NCBI GenBank assembly: GCA_017303355.1 | Contig: JAFLCU010000006.1 | Location: 147,443 to 211,442 of the forward strand | Length of the DNA stretch: 64,000 nucleotides | Direction of reading: 5' to 3' | From: Caulobacterales bacterium | Lineage (GTDB): Bacteria > Pseudomonadota > Alphaproteobacteria > Caulobacterales > Aquidulcibacteraceae | In this document: positions 9,780-18,839 of the stretch, one piece after another | Layout: every line of letters starts with the position of its first letter | Numbering within the stretch: the first letter of the stretch is position 1 | The notes under the pieces: generated by a model | Told to the model about the DNA's origin: nothing | The model's input: the letters and a program-made list of their open reading frames with translations, nothing else | Databases searched by the model: none | Made by a program: the position numbers and the translations under genes

Positions 9780-11206
9780 GCCGGCTGATCGTTGTTTCGA
9801 ACCGTGTGTCGCCGCCTGTGGCGCAAGGCGCGTCGAGTCAAGGCGGCCTCGCCATGGCGATCTCGGCGGCGCTGCGCGAGTATTCCGGCGTGTGGTTCGG
9901 CTGGAGCGGCCAGTCGACGCCGCACTACACTGGCCAGATCTCGATGCACCGCGTGAACGGCGTGACCGTGGCCACCATCGATCTCGAGGAGCAGGACATC
10001 GATGAATATTATAACGGCTATGCCAACCGAACGCTGTGGCCGCTTTTTCACTATCGCATCGATCTTACGCAATACGAACGCTCTTATGGCGCCGGCTACG
10101 AACGCGTGAACGCGCGCTTCGCCGATGTTCTGGCGCCGCTCATCGAGCCAGGCGACGTGGTTTGGGTGCAGGACTATCATCTGATCCCGCTCGCGCGCGA
10201 ATTGCGCGCACGCGGCGTCAAGAACGCGATCGGCTTCTTCCTCCATATCCCCTGGCCCGCGCGCGAACTCATCCTCACGCTCCCGCGCCACCGGCAATTG
10301 GTGGAATCGCTTTTCCATTACGATGTCGTGGGGTTTCATACGGAAGAATGGAAAAACGCGTTCAACTCCTACGTTCTGTACGAAGCGGGCGGCATGCAGC
10401 TGACTGACGGGCGCGTGCGCGCCTTTGGCCGCATGGTTCGCCCTCAGGCGTTCCCGATCGGCATCGATCCCGGCGCCTTCGTCAACCTGAAGCGCTCGGC
10501 CGCCGGTCAAGAGAGCTATGAGCGCATCATCGAGAGCAAGGGCGGCCGCAAAATGCTGCTCGGCGTCGACCGGCTCGACTACTCGAAGGGTATCGATGAA
10601 CGCCTGCTCGCCTACGATCGCTTGCTCACGGAAAACCACGAGCTCAAGCGCGAGATATTTCTTCTGCAAATCTCCACCGCGACGCGCAGCGAGGTCGAAG
10701 CGTATCAAGACATGTTCGCGAAGCTCGACGCGCTCTCTGGCCGCATCAATGGCGCACACGCGGAAATGGATTGGATCCCTATCCGCAACGTGCATCGCGT
10801 GCACTCGCGCGAAGAACTCGCCGGCATCTATCGCGCCGCGGACGTCGCCTTGGTGACCCCGCTGCGCGACGGCATGAACCTCGTCGCGAAAGAATTCGTC
10901 GCGGCCCAGGACGAGGCCGACCCCGGCGTGCTGGTGCTTTCGCGCTTCGCCGGCGCCGCGGCTCAAATGAAGGATGCGCTGATCGTCAACCCGTTCAGCC
11001 AGGAGGACGTCGCCGACGCCATTAAAAAGGCGCTCGCCATGCCGCCGGCCGAGCGCCGTACGCGCTGGCGTGCGCTGATGGATGGGGTCGAGAAGGACGA
11101 TATCGTCGCCTGGCGGGACAATTTCGTCGCCGCCCTGCACGCGGCCCGAAATGAGGGCGCCGAACGGCCCCGCCCCCGCATTGCGGCGGCGCGCGGAGAA
11201 GGCTAA
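9776..11206 (+). CDS. otsA: Trehalose-6-phosphate synthase
   Basis: A GT20 glycosyltransferase that joins UDP-glucose and glucose-6-phosphate. The 476 residues show the N-terminal RLIVVSNRV, the VWVQDYHL motif, [11 protein letters not shown] in the donor-binding domain, and [12 protein letters not shown] near the C-terminus. The start codon at 9776 overlaps the GH15 stop (ATGA), so the three trehalose genes are translationally coupled. It ends 40 bases before tRNA-Pro and is the last gene before the genomic island. Confidence 0.95.
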   Translation: MSRLIVVSNRVSPPVAQGASSQGGLAMAISAALREYSGVWFGWSGQSTPHYTGQISMHRVNGVTVATIDLEEQDIDEYYNGYANRTLWPLFHYRIDLTQYERSYGAGYERVNARFADVLAPLIEPGDVVWVQDYHLIPLARELRARGVKNAIGFFLHIPWPARELILTLPRHRQLVESLFHYDVVGFHTEEWKNAFNSYVLYEAGGMQLTDGRVRAFGRMVRPQAFPIGIDPGAFVNLKRSAAGQESYERIIESKGGRKMLLGVDRLDYSKGIDERLLAYDRLLTENHELKREIFLLQISTATRSEVEAYQDMFAKLDALSGRINGAHAEMDWIPIRNVHRVHSREELAGIYRAADVALVTPLRDGMNLVAKEFVAAQDEADPGVLVLSRFAGAAAQMKDALIVNPFSQEDVADAIKKALAMPPAERRTRWRALMDGVEKDDIVAWRDNFVAALHAARNEGAERPRPRIAAARGEG

Positions 11207-11245
11207 GAGGGCGTCCCTCGCCGGGGCCCGCCTCCGCGAGCAGGT

Positions 11246-11323
11246 CGGAGCGTGGCGCAGTCCGGTTAGCGCACTAGTCTGGGGGACTAGGGGTCGTGGG
11301 TTCGAATCCCGCCGCTCCGACCA
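11246..11323 (+). tRNA. tRNA-Pro (anticodon GGG), island attachment site
   Basis: A full cloverleaf of 78 nucleotides. The acceptor stem CGGAGCG pairs with CGCTCCG plus A and an encoded CCA. The D arm is GCGC...GCGC. The anticodon stem CTAGT/ACTAG has loop CTGGGGG, giving GGG, and the T arm is GTGGG-TTCGAAT-CCCGC. It begins with C1, as bacterial tRNA-Pro does. Its last 45 bases recur exactly at 55200-55244, so the gene is the intact, island-reconstituted end of an integrated element. Confidence 0.95.
11279..11323 (+). repeat. attL core: 45-bp direct repeat inside tRNA-Pro
   Basis: The segment from the anticodon loop to the 3' CCA is identical over 45 bases to 55200-55244. Tyrosine integrases commonly recombine in this part of tRNA genes and leave an intact tRNA at one end and a 3' fragment at the other. 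The repeats enclose about 43.9 kb. Confidence 0.9.
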
Positions 11324-11369
11324 ATAAAATCAACAAGTTGCGTGATCCGAAAAATTGGCAAAAATGGCC

Positions 11370-11395
11370 GTGCCCCAGCTGTGCCCCAGTTTGCG
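11370..11395. repeat. Paired GTGCCCCAG repeats, putative integrase arm site (left)
   Basis: Two GTGCCCCAG copies start 11 bases apart at 11370 and 11381 and are followed by TTTGC. Nearly the same block, with the same spacing, lies at 55040-55065 beside the integrase. Matching short direct repeats at both ends of an integrated element are typical of arm-type integrase sites. Confidence 0.55.
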
Positions 11396-11415
11396 GCCGA
11401 GCAAAAGCTCCGTTC

Positions 11416-11652
11416 TCACGCTCGCCCTCCTCTGACTAAAAGCTGTCGCGCGGCCAGCGTGTTTGTGCAGCGCGCGCGTTCGGCGAAGGCCACCACGTCA
11501 GCGTAGCGATAACGCACGCAGCTGCCGAACTTGGAGAATGCGAGATCAACAGAGCCGTCCTCGCGCCAATTGGAGAGCGTCGCCGGTTTAAGCCCCAGCA
11601 GTGTCGCCGCCTCAGCGGTGGTGAGCATCTGATTGGGATCTGGGGCGGTCAT
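11416..11652 (-). CDS. AlpA/MerR-like helix-turn-helix DNA-binding protein
   Basis: 78 residues from the ATG at 11652, overlapping the upstream gene's stop (ATGA). The N-terminal motif MLTTAEAATLLGLKPATLSNWR is an excisionase-type winged helix (HTH_17 class). The C-terminus has a short tail of unknown function. Such proteins act as excisionases or as regulators of integrative elements. It forms a two-gene operon with a second protein of the same class, just inside the left end of the island. Confidence 0.65.
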   Translation of the reverse strand: MTAPDPNQMLTTAEAATLLGLKPATLSNWREDGSVDLAFSKFGSCVRYRYADVVAFAERARCTNTLAARQLLVRGGRA

Positions 11653-11864
11653 GCGCGCGGACCCTTCCCATGATCGGTCGTGGAGCTTCTCGTTCGATCT
11701 TGCGCCCACGCATCGAGCGCCCCTTGATTGTAGCGCACAAGGCGCGGCCCCGATTTGATGTAAGGCGGCCCCTCACCCGTTCCCCGCCAACGATTGAGCG
11801 TGTGCTTTGAAATCTTCAAACGCGCGGCTGCATCTTCGACGGTTAGCAAAACTTCTGAGGACAT
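11649..11864 (-). CDS. AlpA-like helix-turn-helix protein
   Basis: 71 residues starting at the ATG at 11864, preceded by GGAGAG. The core LLTVEDAAARLKISKHTLNRWRG is an excisionase-like helix-turn-helix, followed by GPPYIKSGPRLVRY, typical of the HTH_17 family. It is translated just before, and overlaps, the similar gene at 11416-11652. It is likely an excisionase or an island regulator. No other gene is apparent in the 281 bases upstream (11865-12145). Confidence 0.65.
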   Translation of the reverse strand: MSSEVLLTVEDAAARLKISKHTLNRWRGTGEGPPYIKSGPRLVRYNQGALDAWAQDRTRSSTTDHGKGPRA

Positions 11865-12145
11865 GATGCTCTCCTTTGGCATCGCGCGTCACGGCTGAAA
11901 CCTCGCGCGATTGCTCAATGAAAGATGCGCTGATCCACAACCAACAATTCCATTCTGCCGTGCGATGAAAACATGAATTGGCGCCGTGTAGAGCGCTACG
12001 TCTCAGCTGGTTTCCGCGTGTTTCCGCGACTTACCTCTCGCGACTCTCGATCGTCAGCGATGGCCCCTAATCGCCCTCAGTGTCCCAACGCCACAATTCG
12101 CATGTTACGCGACTAAATTCGTCGTCATACGTGGCGTGCAAATTG
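11865..12145. other. Intergenic region without a detectable gene
   Basis: Between the two AlpA-like genes and a third HTH gene on the same strand. It presumably holds the promoter of the two-gene operon. I see no RNA gene and no convincing inverted repeat. Confidence 0.4.
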
Positions 12146-12493
12146 TCAGGGCTTGTCGAAGTCGCGTGCGCCATGCCGCAAGAACGCTTCGAGATCTTCA
12201 GGAAAGTAGCAAACGAGCCGTGCCCCGCGATGCGTCCACTTCGGGCCGATCTTCTTGGCGCGCCAGCTCTTCAGCGTGCTCACCGCAACGCCGAGATAGA
12301 TTGAGGCCTCCTGGGGCGACAAGGTCACCGACCTTTCGATGGAGGGCGCTCTGATACGCTTCGCCCGCGCGCGTAGTGGAGCTGCAGGCTTGGCCCGCAT
12401 CTGCGCCGGTTCTCCTGGCGCGTCGAACAAATTCATTTGACCTGGGTCGCCGCGACGCTTGCCTGTGCGCGACCCACGCTTTCGTGTGGCCAT
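12146..12493 (-). CDS. HTH_17-type DNA-binding protein with basic N-terminus
   Basis: 115 residues. The first half is very basic (KRGSRTGKRRGD, PLRARAKRIRAP). It is followed by an excisionase-like helix-turn-helix (LSPQEASIYLGVAVSTLKSWR) and GPKWTHRGARLVCYFPEDLEAFL. The ATG at 12493 is eight bases after GAGGAG. It is the third small DNA-binding protein of this type at the left end of the island. Excisionase and transcription regulator are both possible. Confidence 0.6.
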   Translation of the reverse strand: MATRKRGSRTGKRRGDPGQMNLFDAPGEPAQMRAKPAAPLRARAKRIRAPSIERSVTLSPQEASIYLGVAVSTLKSWRAKKIGPKWTHRGARLVCYFPEDLEAFLRHGARDFDKP

Positions 12494-12603
12494 GCGCACG
12501 GCTCCTCAAGACGGGCCGGCAATCAAATCAATACGCGCGGGCGCGTCCACGCATTGCAACTCACGATGGAATCCCCCCTGCGCCTGACGGGCGGGCGGGC
12601 ATT

Positions 12604-12834
12604 TCATTTTTTCAGTCGAACACCGGGACCGCCACCGCTGTCGGCGGCGATGAAAACGATGCCAAGCCGCTCCAGGACTTTCTGAATTCTGTCGAGCGTC
12701 CGTGCTTGAAGTCCACCTTTCTCAGACTCAAACCGTGAGATGGTCGAGGGGGCAACCTCCGCGGCTTCCGCGAGTTCGCGCACGCCGAGGCCGACAGCCA
12801 CACGCGCCATCTTGATCTGCACAGGCGTCAACAA
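12604..12834 (-). CDS. Xre-family helix-turn-helix regulator
   Basis: About 76 residues. The core MARVAVGLGVRELAEAAEVAPSTISRFESEKG is a Cro/CI-type helix-turn-helix, followed by LDRIQKVLERLGIVF as in small Xre repressors. The start is uncertain. I suggest one of two tandem TTG codons (12834 or 12831) downstream of GGAG, because family members begin with a leucine-threonine-proline stretch just there. The in-frame extension upstream to 13038 looks non-coding. It is probably an island repressor. Confidence 0.6.
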   Translation of the reverse strand: MLTPVQIKMARVAVGLGVRELAEAAEVAPSTISRFESEKGGLQARTLDRIQKVLERLGIVFIAADSGGGPGVRLKK

Positions 12835-12971
12835 TCGGCACTCCGTATCGATAACTCGGCACAACGTGTTGACTTTGTCGGTTCGACGTGCGCAGTATTG
12901 CGTACAACGTACCGAAAGTCGCTGGCAGAATGGCCTGCCAGGCTGCGGACCTATGTCTGGAGCATGGGAAG

Positions 12972-13448
12972 ATGGGTTCGCACAACCGCAAAGGCGTCTC
13001 GCGACGCGGAACGATCGCCACGCTGTCGGTGGCGCCATTTCTCGGCCCTTCTGTCGCTAACGCGCTGGAGCCGGATCGATGCGTCGCCGCCTGCGAACAC
13101 TGGCTAGCGCTTAACGCAGAACACAAACGCCTTGCCAATCGCTGGTGCGACTTGGAGGTGGAACTCGAACGGACGCACAAGTTTCTAAGCCTGTCCCGGC
13201 GCAAACAGCGTCTCATCCCGGAAGCGCGCGAGCTGGAGGAGATCGACGACCGCTTAGAGGAATTGCACGACGAGATGCGAACCATCCTCGCGCTTCTGCC
13301 GACCATGGTCGCGACGAGCGATCTCGGTCTCGCCGGAAAACTCGCCGTCGCCGCGATCGAGGTTTGTCCGGAAGAGAACGCCGAGGCCCACCATCTGATT
13401 GCGTCGATCCTGCGGGACTTCAAATCCATGCCCACGGTGATCGCCTAA
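12972..13448 (+). CDS. Tat-signal hypothetical protein, coiled-coil type
   Basis: 158 residues from the ATG at 12972. The N-terminus contains SRRGTIATLSVAP, a plausible twin-arginine signal, and then a Glu/Arg/Leu-rich helical region with heptad character. It resembles the gene at 13711-14211 in layout (Tat-like N-terminus, helical body with a conserved RxxPEARxLxEIxDRL stretch), so the two are probable paralogues. Function unknown. The stop codon overlaps the next start (TAATG), which suggests an operon of three. Confidence 0.55.
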   Translation: MGSHNRKGVSRRGTIATLSVAPFLGPSVANALEPDRCVAACEHWLALNAEHKRLANRWCDLEVELERTHKFLSLSRRKQRLIPEARELEEIDDRLEELHDEMRTILALLPTMVATSDLGLAGKLAVAAIEVCPEENAEAHHLIASILRDFKSMPTVIA

Positions 13449-13714
13449 TGGCATCTGGTATCAGCTTCATCGCCCTTTTGGCGCTGGCAGGCGCGCTCCT
13501 GCATTTGGCATGGCACTTGATGCTCGCCACGTTGATTTGGGCGCCATCCGCAGCCGGCGCGCTCGGCGCCGGCTGGTACATCACAAGCTGGACCGCTGAC
13601 GCAGGATTAGGCGTGGCCGCAGCCATTCTCGCGGCGTCGGTGATCCGGGCGCTTATCACGCGCGGTTTGGCTTGGCTGTGGTGGCAAACACTCGGCGGGA
13701 TTACCGCGCGATGA
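13448..13714 (+). CDS. Small hydrophobic membrane protein
   Basis: 88 residues starting at the ATG that overlaps the previous stop. Nearly the whole protein is hydrophobic, with about three membrane segments (ISFIALLALAGALLHLAW, LGAGWYITSW, AAAILAASVIRALI). No family recognised. It is translationally coupled to both neighbours (TAATG and ATGA), which supports its being real, and lies between two Tat-signal paralogues. Confidence 0.5.
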   Translation: MASGISFIALLALAGALLHLAWHLMLATLIWAPSAAGALGAGWYITSWTADAGLGVAAAILAASVIRALITRGLAWLWWQTLGGITAR

Positions 13715-14211
13715 AACAGCCAAACTCACCCAAATTCTCCCGTCGCCATTTGATTGCTGGCGTCGCGGCAACGCCGTTGCTCGCTGCCGCGAACCCGCCG
13801 CCCCGTGCAAGCACCAAAGCCGTCCGCGAGGCGACGAGGAGGTTAGACCCAGTCGTGGAAATGGCGCGCGAGTGTTTGGCGCTTCATCGCGAGAGCGAGC
13901 GCCTACATCGCCGATACGGCACTGTTGAGTCGGTGCTCTTCGACAATTGCAAGCGTCTGCAATTGTCGAAAGCTCAGCAACGCGCACAGCCCGAAGCGCG
14001 CAAACTTCAGGAGATCAGCGATCGTCTCGACTTCCTGTGGAAGGAGCGCCCACGAAAAATGCGCCGGTTACGAAACACCCGAGCGACGAGTCTTGAAGGC
14101 GTCATCGGCAAGTTGAAATGTGCTGCAGGCGGCATGCAGCCGGACGAATTTCCGAGCGCGTTCAAATTACTGCAGGCGACGATCCGCGACCTGGAAGCGA
14201 TGCGCGCGTGA
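13711..14211 (+). CDS. Tat-signal hypothetical protein, paralogue of the gene at 12972
   Basis: 166 residues. The N-terminus KFSRRHLIAGVAATPLLAAA is a good twin-arginine signal peptide. The rest is mainly charged helix, with AQPEARKLQEISDRLDFL matching the corresponding stretch of the first paralogue. The start at 13711 overlaps the previous stop (ATGA). No enzymatic motif is visible. A periplasmic or anchored coiled-coil function is the most one can infer. Confidence 0.55.
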   Translation: MKQPNSPKFSRRHLIAGVAATPLLAAANPPPRASTKAVREATRRLDPVVEMARECLALHRESERLHRRYGTVESVLFDNCKRLQLSKAQQRAQPEARKLQEISDRLDFLWKERPRKMRRLRNTRATSLEGVIGKLKCAAGGMQPDEFPSAFKLLQATIRDLEAMRA

Positions 14212-14357
14212 GGCGCGCAGTGACGCGACATCCCATTTTCGGACCTTCAAGAGAATTCGCCCGAGAACGGACAGAGGGCTTCCGCTCTCCGTCTAGATAG
14301 GACCTAGTCGGCGCAAGACTTCTTGCCCTGAAAGGACACCTCCGCCTCGACGAACTA

Positions 14358-15812
14358 CTACGAGTCCGGTTGCTGACCCAGCGCTCGAATGTTGTCTTCA
14401 TGCCTTGCTCGATCAATCGGGTAGAGCATGAGCAATCCGATGGCCACACACGTCACCGCCACCATGAGCGGCGCATAGAGCGCGCCAAGCGACCATACCA
14501 TCTCGGACGTCACATTTTCGCGCGTGGCCGCACTCGGAAAATTAATGATGCTCAACATCACGCCCGAAACAAGCACGCCCAAGCCCGACACGGCTTTGGT
14601 GAAGAATTGGTCTGCGGAGAAGATGATCCCCTCAGAGCGTTGACCAGTTCTTACAGCGACATCTTCGACGACATCCGCCAGCATCGAATTCATCATGACC
14701 GCGGTCATCACGTAGAACAGGCCCTGCAAGAAGAATTCAACGACCAGGATCGCAAATAAGAGATCGGATCCGTTCTCCGGCATCAAGCCCAGCAGACGCA
14801 GAACAATCGGCCCAATCGAGTTCACGAGGCCAATCGAGTAAGTCGTGATCGCGCCGCGACGTTTTCCAAGCCATCGCGAGACGAAAGGCACAAAGCTTGC
14901 GCCTATCAAAGCGCCAGCCGCCGTCAACATGGCAAGCAGAGACAATTGCGCTTGCGTAAGTCCCCAAAAATAGAGCCCCAGATAGAGCTCTAATCCATTG
15001 CGAGAAGCGCTTGCCACCGACACGAACACGCCCACCGCGATCATCGCGAGCGCGGCGCGGTTGCCAAGCACACCCAAGAAATCGCGAAGAAACTGCATCG
15101 GCGACACGCTCGATCCATACACTTTCGGCGCGGGCTGGCGAAGCCAAGGAATGAAGCGATGTGTCGCCATCGCGGAGACGATGATCACGACAAACATCAC
15201 CGCCGACATCACCAGCGAAAACAAGAAATAGCCGTCACGACTGGTGACGCCGCCTGATCCGTCGGCATTGGGCGCCAGAAAGAATTGTAGGCCACCCACA
15301 GAGACCGCCATCGCGGCGGCAGTGCGAAAGAAGATGCGTGCGCTCACAATATTCGTGCGCGCATCATAGCCCGCGACCAAATCCGGCCCCAATGCAACGG
15401 ACGGCAGCTCAAACAGCGTGTCGCAGATCCGGATCGCCATCAGGCACAGTAACAAATACCAAAACAGCGCGTCTTCACTCCAACCCAACGGGGGATTCCA
15501 AAGCAGAAAAAAACTAACGGCAAGCGGCAGCGCAGACGCGTACATGAAGGGATGGCGTCTGCCCCACCGAGAGCGGAAATGGTCTGAGAAGAAGCCGACC
15601 AGAGGATCCATAATCGCGTCGACAATCATCACGAGCGTAATCGCAAGCGAGACCGAGATCGGCGACATGCCGATAGCCTGATTGTAGAAGATGAGCAGAA
15701 ACGAGCCGAGCGCTCGAAGTTCAATCCCACTTGATACGGCGCCCACACCGTAGAGCCCGGTTGTAACCGGCCCTAATTTCGGACGCTCTCCTCCCGTGCT
15801 TGCGCTCTGCAT
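14358..15812 (-). CDS. MFS/GPH-type symporter (MelB-like)
   Basis: A 484-residue inner-membrane carrier with about 12 transmembrane segments. The motif VDAIMDPLVGFFSDHFRSRWGRRHPFM is the loop 2-3 signature of the glycoside-pentoside-hexuronide symporter family. Substrate unknown. Its position next to AtuA-like, DUF4387, citrate-synthase-like and TonB receptor genes suggests uptake of the same organic compound those genes handle. It is downstream of DUF4387 on the same strand with a 36-base gap. Confidence 0.8.
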   Translation of the reverse strand: MQSASTGGERPKLGPVTTGLYGVGAVSSGIELRALGSFLLIFYNQAIGMSPISVSLAITLVMIVDAIMDPLVGFFSDHFRSRWGRRHPFMYASALPLAVSFFLLWNPPLGWSEDALFWYLLLCLMAIRICDTLFELPSVALGPDLVAGYDARTNIVSARIFFRTAAAMAVSVGGLQFFLAPNADGSGGVTSRDGYFLFSLVMSAVMFVVIIVSAMATHRFIPWLRQPAPKVYGSSVSPMQFLRDFLGVLGNRAALAMIAVGVFVSVASASRNGLELYLGLYFWGLTQAQLSLLAMLTAAGALIGASFVPFVSRWLGKRRGAITTYSIGLVNSIGPIVLRLLGLMPENGSDLLFAILVVEFFLQGLFYVMTAVMMNSMLADVVEDVAVRTGQRSEGIIFSADQFFTKAVSGLGVLVSGVMLSIINFPSAATRENVTSEMVWSLGALYAPLMVAVTCVAIGLLMLYPIDRARHEDNIRALGQQPDS

Positions 15813-15848
15813 TGTTCTTATCCGTGTCGCAGGCTTCGTTTGACGCGA

Positions 15849-16157
15849 TCAGGGCACATCAAGCGCTATAAGCGGCGCATATTGTTGACCGCCATGCATG
15901 TCCGCGTCCCCCAGATCGCCCTGAAAAACGGGGCGCGGGATGCTCAATTTGAAAGCGCGCGCGTTGGGACACTCGAAATAGCGCACGATGCGCGCGTCCA
16001 AGCCGTAAAGGCGCGCGAACGCATCCGCGGAAAGCACCCCCGAACGACGGACCCGCTCGAAATCCTGATCCTTCTCGAACATGATGTCGAAGGTCAGCAC
16101 AAAAGGACCAGCGTTCTTGCTGCGGATGAGCCGCGCCAATTCTCCGAGCTTTGCCAT
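15849..16157 (-). CDS. DUF4387 family protein
   Basis: 102 residues beginning MAKLGELARLIRSKNAGPF, the usual DUF4387 opening. These small proteins are typically found beside, or fused to, AtuA-like (DUF1446) proteins, and here the start overlaps the stop of that gene by one base (TGATG). They may form a two-subunit enzyme. The reaction is not established from what I can see. The larger open frame up to 16364 lies inside the neighbouring gene in another frame. Confidence 0.8.
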   Translation of the reverse strand: MAKLGELARLIRSKNAGPFVLTFDIMFEKDQDFERVRRSGVLSADAFARLYGLDARIVRYFECPNARAFKLSIPRPVFQGDLGDADMHGGQQYAPLIALDVP

Positions 16158-17551
16158 CAGGCCGCCTCCCTGCCCTCGCCCTCGCCCACGGTGACGAGTT
16201 CTGTGCGAAACATCTCGGTCTTCCGTTCCGGAGCGGCGACATGATTGAGCGAGAAACGATAGACTGGCCCCCTTTCGATCTCGGCTGGATTGTGCAAGCA
16301 CGCATAACCGGTGATCGCGCCCTTCCATTCCGGGATTGGCGCGTGCAGCAAGGGTTGGCGGCACAATTTGGCGATTGATGTCGCCACCGCCTGCGTCGGC
16401 GCTGTCGCTTCCACCACGATGCCTACTTCAAGCGGAACGTGGGCGGTGTCGCGCTCCAGCGCCCCCATCACGGCATCCTTGCCGTAAACATGCATCTTAA
16501 GCGTATGAACGCCGTCGCCGAGCTTTACGCCCAACAATTCCTCGACCTTGTTGGCGATGTAGCCATTGATCAGTCCAAGCCAGCTGTCGAGCTGACGCAA
16601 AATGTAAGGATCGCGTACGCCGCCGACCATGATGGTTTGAAAGCCAACTTGTTCGGCCCCTTCCAGCTTGACCGTGTAGGTTTCCGCTCGATGGAATTGA
16701 CTGCCGGTCACGCGGACTGCGGTCTCATCGAGTTGTTCGTAGACGCATTGGCTCAAATCCAGCGTTCCCGAACATTCCTTGTGCAGATAGGGGTCGCCAT
16801 TCTCGTAGAGCCCATGCGCGGCGACGCTCTGGGGCGTGCAACGCAAGCCTTCGCCAATCGGCCGCAGGATCAGCTCGTCGTGACGGACAACGCCGACGAT
16901 CACGCCTTTACCCATGGTCTCGCAAACGAGCGTGCCGCACTCGGCCGCCTTCCCCGCGTGCCAAGCCAGGCCTTCGGGAAACCCGTGCATGATTGGTATC
17001 GCGGCATAAAGCGCAGGATCGGAGCAGCGGCCCGCAATGACGACATCAGCGCCAGCGCGGATGGCGTCCTGAAGCGGCTCAACGCCCATCATGCCAACGA
17101 CGCGGCTGCGACGCAGAACCCCTTCATCGATGGCAGGCGCAGGATCAAGCGCGCGAATACGATCGCGGGCAAGAAGATCGGCCAGGTAATCGCTATTCTG
17201 CTCGGACTTGATCACGGCCACTTTGAGCGACCAATCGTGCTCAGAGATGATCTCGCGCACGATCGCCATCATCCAATCGACATGCGTGTCGGAGCCGGCC
17301 GTGCCGACGGAGCCAATAAGCACCGGGATGCGCGCTTTGCGCGCCGCACGCAGCACAACATCCATGTCGCGTTTGACCGCTTCACGTGCAAACGCGGCTC
17401 GCCCGGCGCCCAGATAAAACGGGCCCGCGTCGGTTGAGCCAGCGTCGCTTGCGATGAAATCCGGCTTGTAAGCGAGCGAGGCCTCTAGACTCGGTTCATG
17501 GACGCCTGCGCCAAGTGCGCCAGTCGCGGCGACAAAGGTGATTTCTTGCAT
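16157..17551 (-). CDS. AtuA-like acyclic terpene utilisation family protein (DUF1446)
   Basis: 464 residues from the ATG at 17551. Characteristic parts are the N-terminal FVAATGALGAG, the glycine-rich DAGSTDAGPFYLGAG, and GADVVIAGRCSDPALYA. The family is named for AtuA of the citronellol/geraniol pathway, but most members, including short ones paired with DUF4387, have no proven substrate. It is divergent from the citrate-synthase-like gene across a 91-base promoter region, so one regulator may control both arms. Confidence 0.8.
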   Translation of the reverse strand: MQEITFVAATGALGAGVHEPSLEASLAYKPDFIASDAGSTDAGPFYLGAGRAAFAREAVKRDMDVVLRAARKARIPVLIGSVGTAGSDTHVDWMMAIVREIISEHDWSLKVAVIKSEQNSDYLADLLARDRIRALDPAPAIDEGVLRRSRVVGMMGVEPLQDAIRAGADVVIAGRCSDPALYAAIPIMHGFPEGLAWHAGKAAECGTLVCETMGKGVIVGVVRHDELILRPIGEGLRCTPQSVAAHGLYENGDPYLHKECSGTLDLSQCVYEQLDETAVRVTGSQFHRAETYTVKLEGAEQVGFQTIMVGGVRDPYILRQLDSWLGLINGYIANKVEELLGVKLGDGVHTLKMHVYGKDAVMGALERDTAHVPLEVGIVVEATAPTQAVATSIAKLCRQPLLHAPIPEWKGAITGYACLHNPAEIERGPVYRFSLNHVAAPERKTEMFRTELVTVGEGEGREAA

Positions 17552-17642
17552 GTGCCCTCGATCTGGATGGGTTCGTCCAGACATTGACGGCCGCAAAAAA
17601 TATCGTCAACCTTGACTGATCGCGTACACATATGGGCAAAAC
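17552..17642. promoter_or_regulatory. Divergent promoter region with TTGACG inverted repeat
   Basis: Between the AtuA-like and citrate-synthase-like genes. It contains ATTGACGGC...ATCGTCAACC, whose TTGACG and CGTCAA arms form an inverted repeat. TTGACG recurs upstream of the TonB receptor (near 18844 and 18911). It is a candidate operator for a regulator shared by the catabolic block. Confidence 0.4.
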
Positions 17643-18839
17643 ATGAGCGACGACCTCTATATTAGCGCCGAAGAGGCCGCCGCCGAATTGCGCGTCTCCG
17701 TGCCGACACTTTACGCCTATGTCAGCCGCAAGCAGATTCGATCACGTAAGATCCCTGGAGAGCGTCGGCATCAATATTGGCGCCCCGACATTGATCGCGT
17801 GCGAAACGGCGCACCGGCGCCCGCCGGCTCGATGTTTGAGGTGAAGCAGCAGACCCAGATTTCACTGATCACGCCTGCCGGCCACTATTATCGCGGCGTA
17901 AGCGCGTTGAAGCTTGCAGAGACACACACACTCGAACAAACGGCTTCGCTGCTTTGGGAATGCGATGAGAAGCTCGCCTTTGGCGAGCGTAAGCCACGCA
18001 CGATCGCCGCATTCAAAACCATTGCCTACGAGCTGATGGAAGCCGCCACAACACCAGACAAGGCGATCGCCCTCTTCCCCCTCCTCGAACACGGCAATCC
18101 TCAAGCGTTCGATCTAGGTCATGATGGACTTTGCCGCACAGGCGGCGACATCGTGCGCTGGTATGCAGCCCTCCTGACCGGAGCAGACAAGGTCTCCACC
18201 GAACCGCTTCATCTGCAGATTGCCAAGCCACTTAAGTGCAGCGCCAAGGAAAGCGATCTACTGCGCCGATTGCTCGTATTGTCTGCCGATCATGGCTTTG
18301 CGGCAGGCACCGCCGCGGTACGCGCGGTCGCCAGCACCGGCGTGTCGCCATATCGCGCGGTGATCGCGGGACTTGCAATCGTTACGGGTCGGCGCAGCCG
18401 CTTTGGACGCCTTGAAGGTACAGGGCGCTTTCTCAATGAATTACTGAGTTCGCTGGACTCCCCCCAAGATGTAATCGTGCGTCGCCTCCGTGAGGGCGAT
18501 GTCGTGCCGGGCTTCGATTCTCATGACGTCTATCCCGGCATGGATCCGCGCGCCGAAACGCTGATCAACGCGATGCGACCCATTTACGGTGGTGAGAAGG
18601 ATTTTAAGCGCGTGCTCTCCGCGATCCAGTTCGTACAGGGATTGAACGGATCACATCCCAGTTTCGCCTTCGTGCACGCGGTGATTTCGCGTCGGCTGGG
18701 GGCCCCGAGCCAAAACGTGTTGTACATCCTTGGACGCATGTCCGGATGGATCGCTCATGCGATCGAACAATACCAAGCCGGCGAAATCGCACGCGGCGCC
18801 GCCGATTATGTCGGCGCATTGCCGAAGGCCGACGTCTAA
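17643..18839 (+). CDS. Citrate-synthase-like protein with N-terminal helix-turn-helix
   Basis: 398 residues. Residues 1-55 form an excisionase/MerR-like helix-turn-helix (LYISAEEAAAELRVSVPTLYAYVSRKQI...). From about residue 65 the protein is a citrate-synthase fold (AGHYYRGVSALKLAE, VLSADHGFAAGT, GFDSHDVYPGMDPRAE, SFAFVHAVISRRLG). The core is shorter than a housekeeping citrate synthase. It may condense an acyl-CoA with a keto acid, or act as a metabolite-sensing regulator that uses the old enzyme fold. Which of these applies is not shown by the sequence. Confidence 0.8.
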   Translation: MSDDLYISAEEAAAELRVSVPTLYAYVSRKQIRSRKIPGERRHQYWRPDIDRVRNGAPAPAGSMFEVKQQTQISLITPAGHYYRGVSALKLAETHTLEQTASLLWECDEKLAFGERKPRTIAAFKTIAYELMEAATTPDKAIALFPLLEHGNPQAFDLGHDGLCRTGGDIVRWYAALLTGADKVSTEPLHLQIAKPLKCSAKESDLLRRLLVLSADHGFAAGTAAVRAVASTGVSPYRAVIAGLAIVTGRRSRFGRLEGTGRFLNELLSSLDSPQDVIVRRLREGDVVPGFDSHDVYPGMDPRAETLINAMRPIYGGEKDFKRVLSAIQFVQGLNGSHPSFAFVHAVISRRLGAPSQNVLYILGRMSGWIAHAIEQYQAGEIARGAADYVGALPKADV

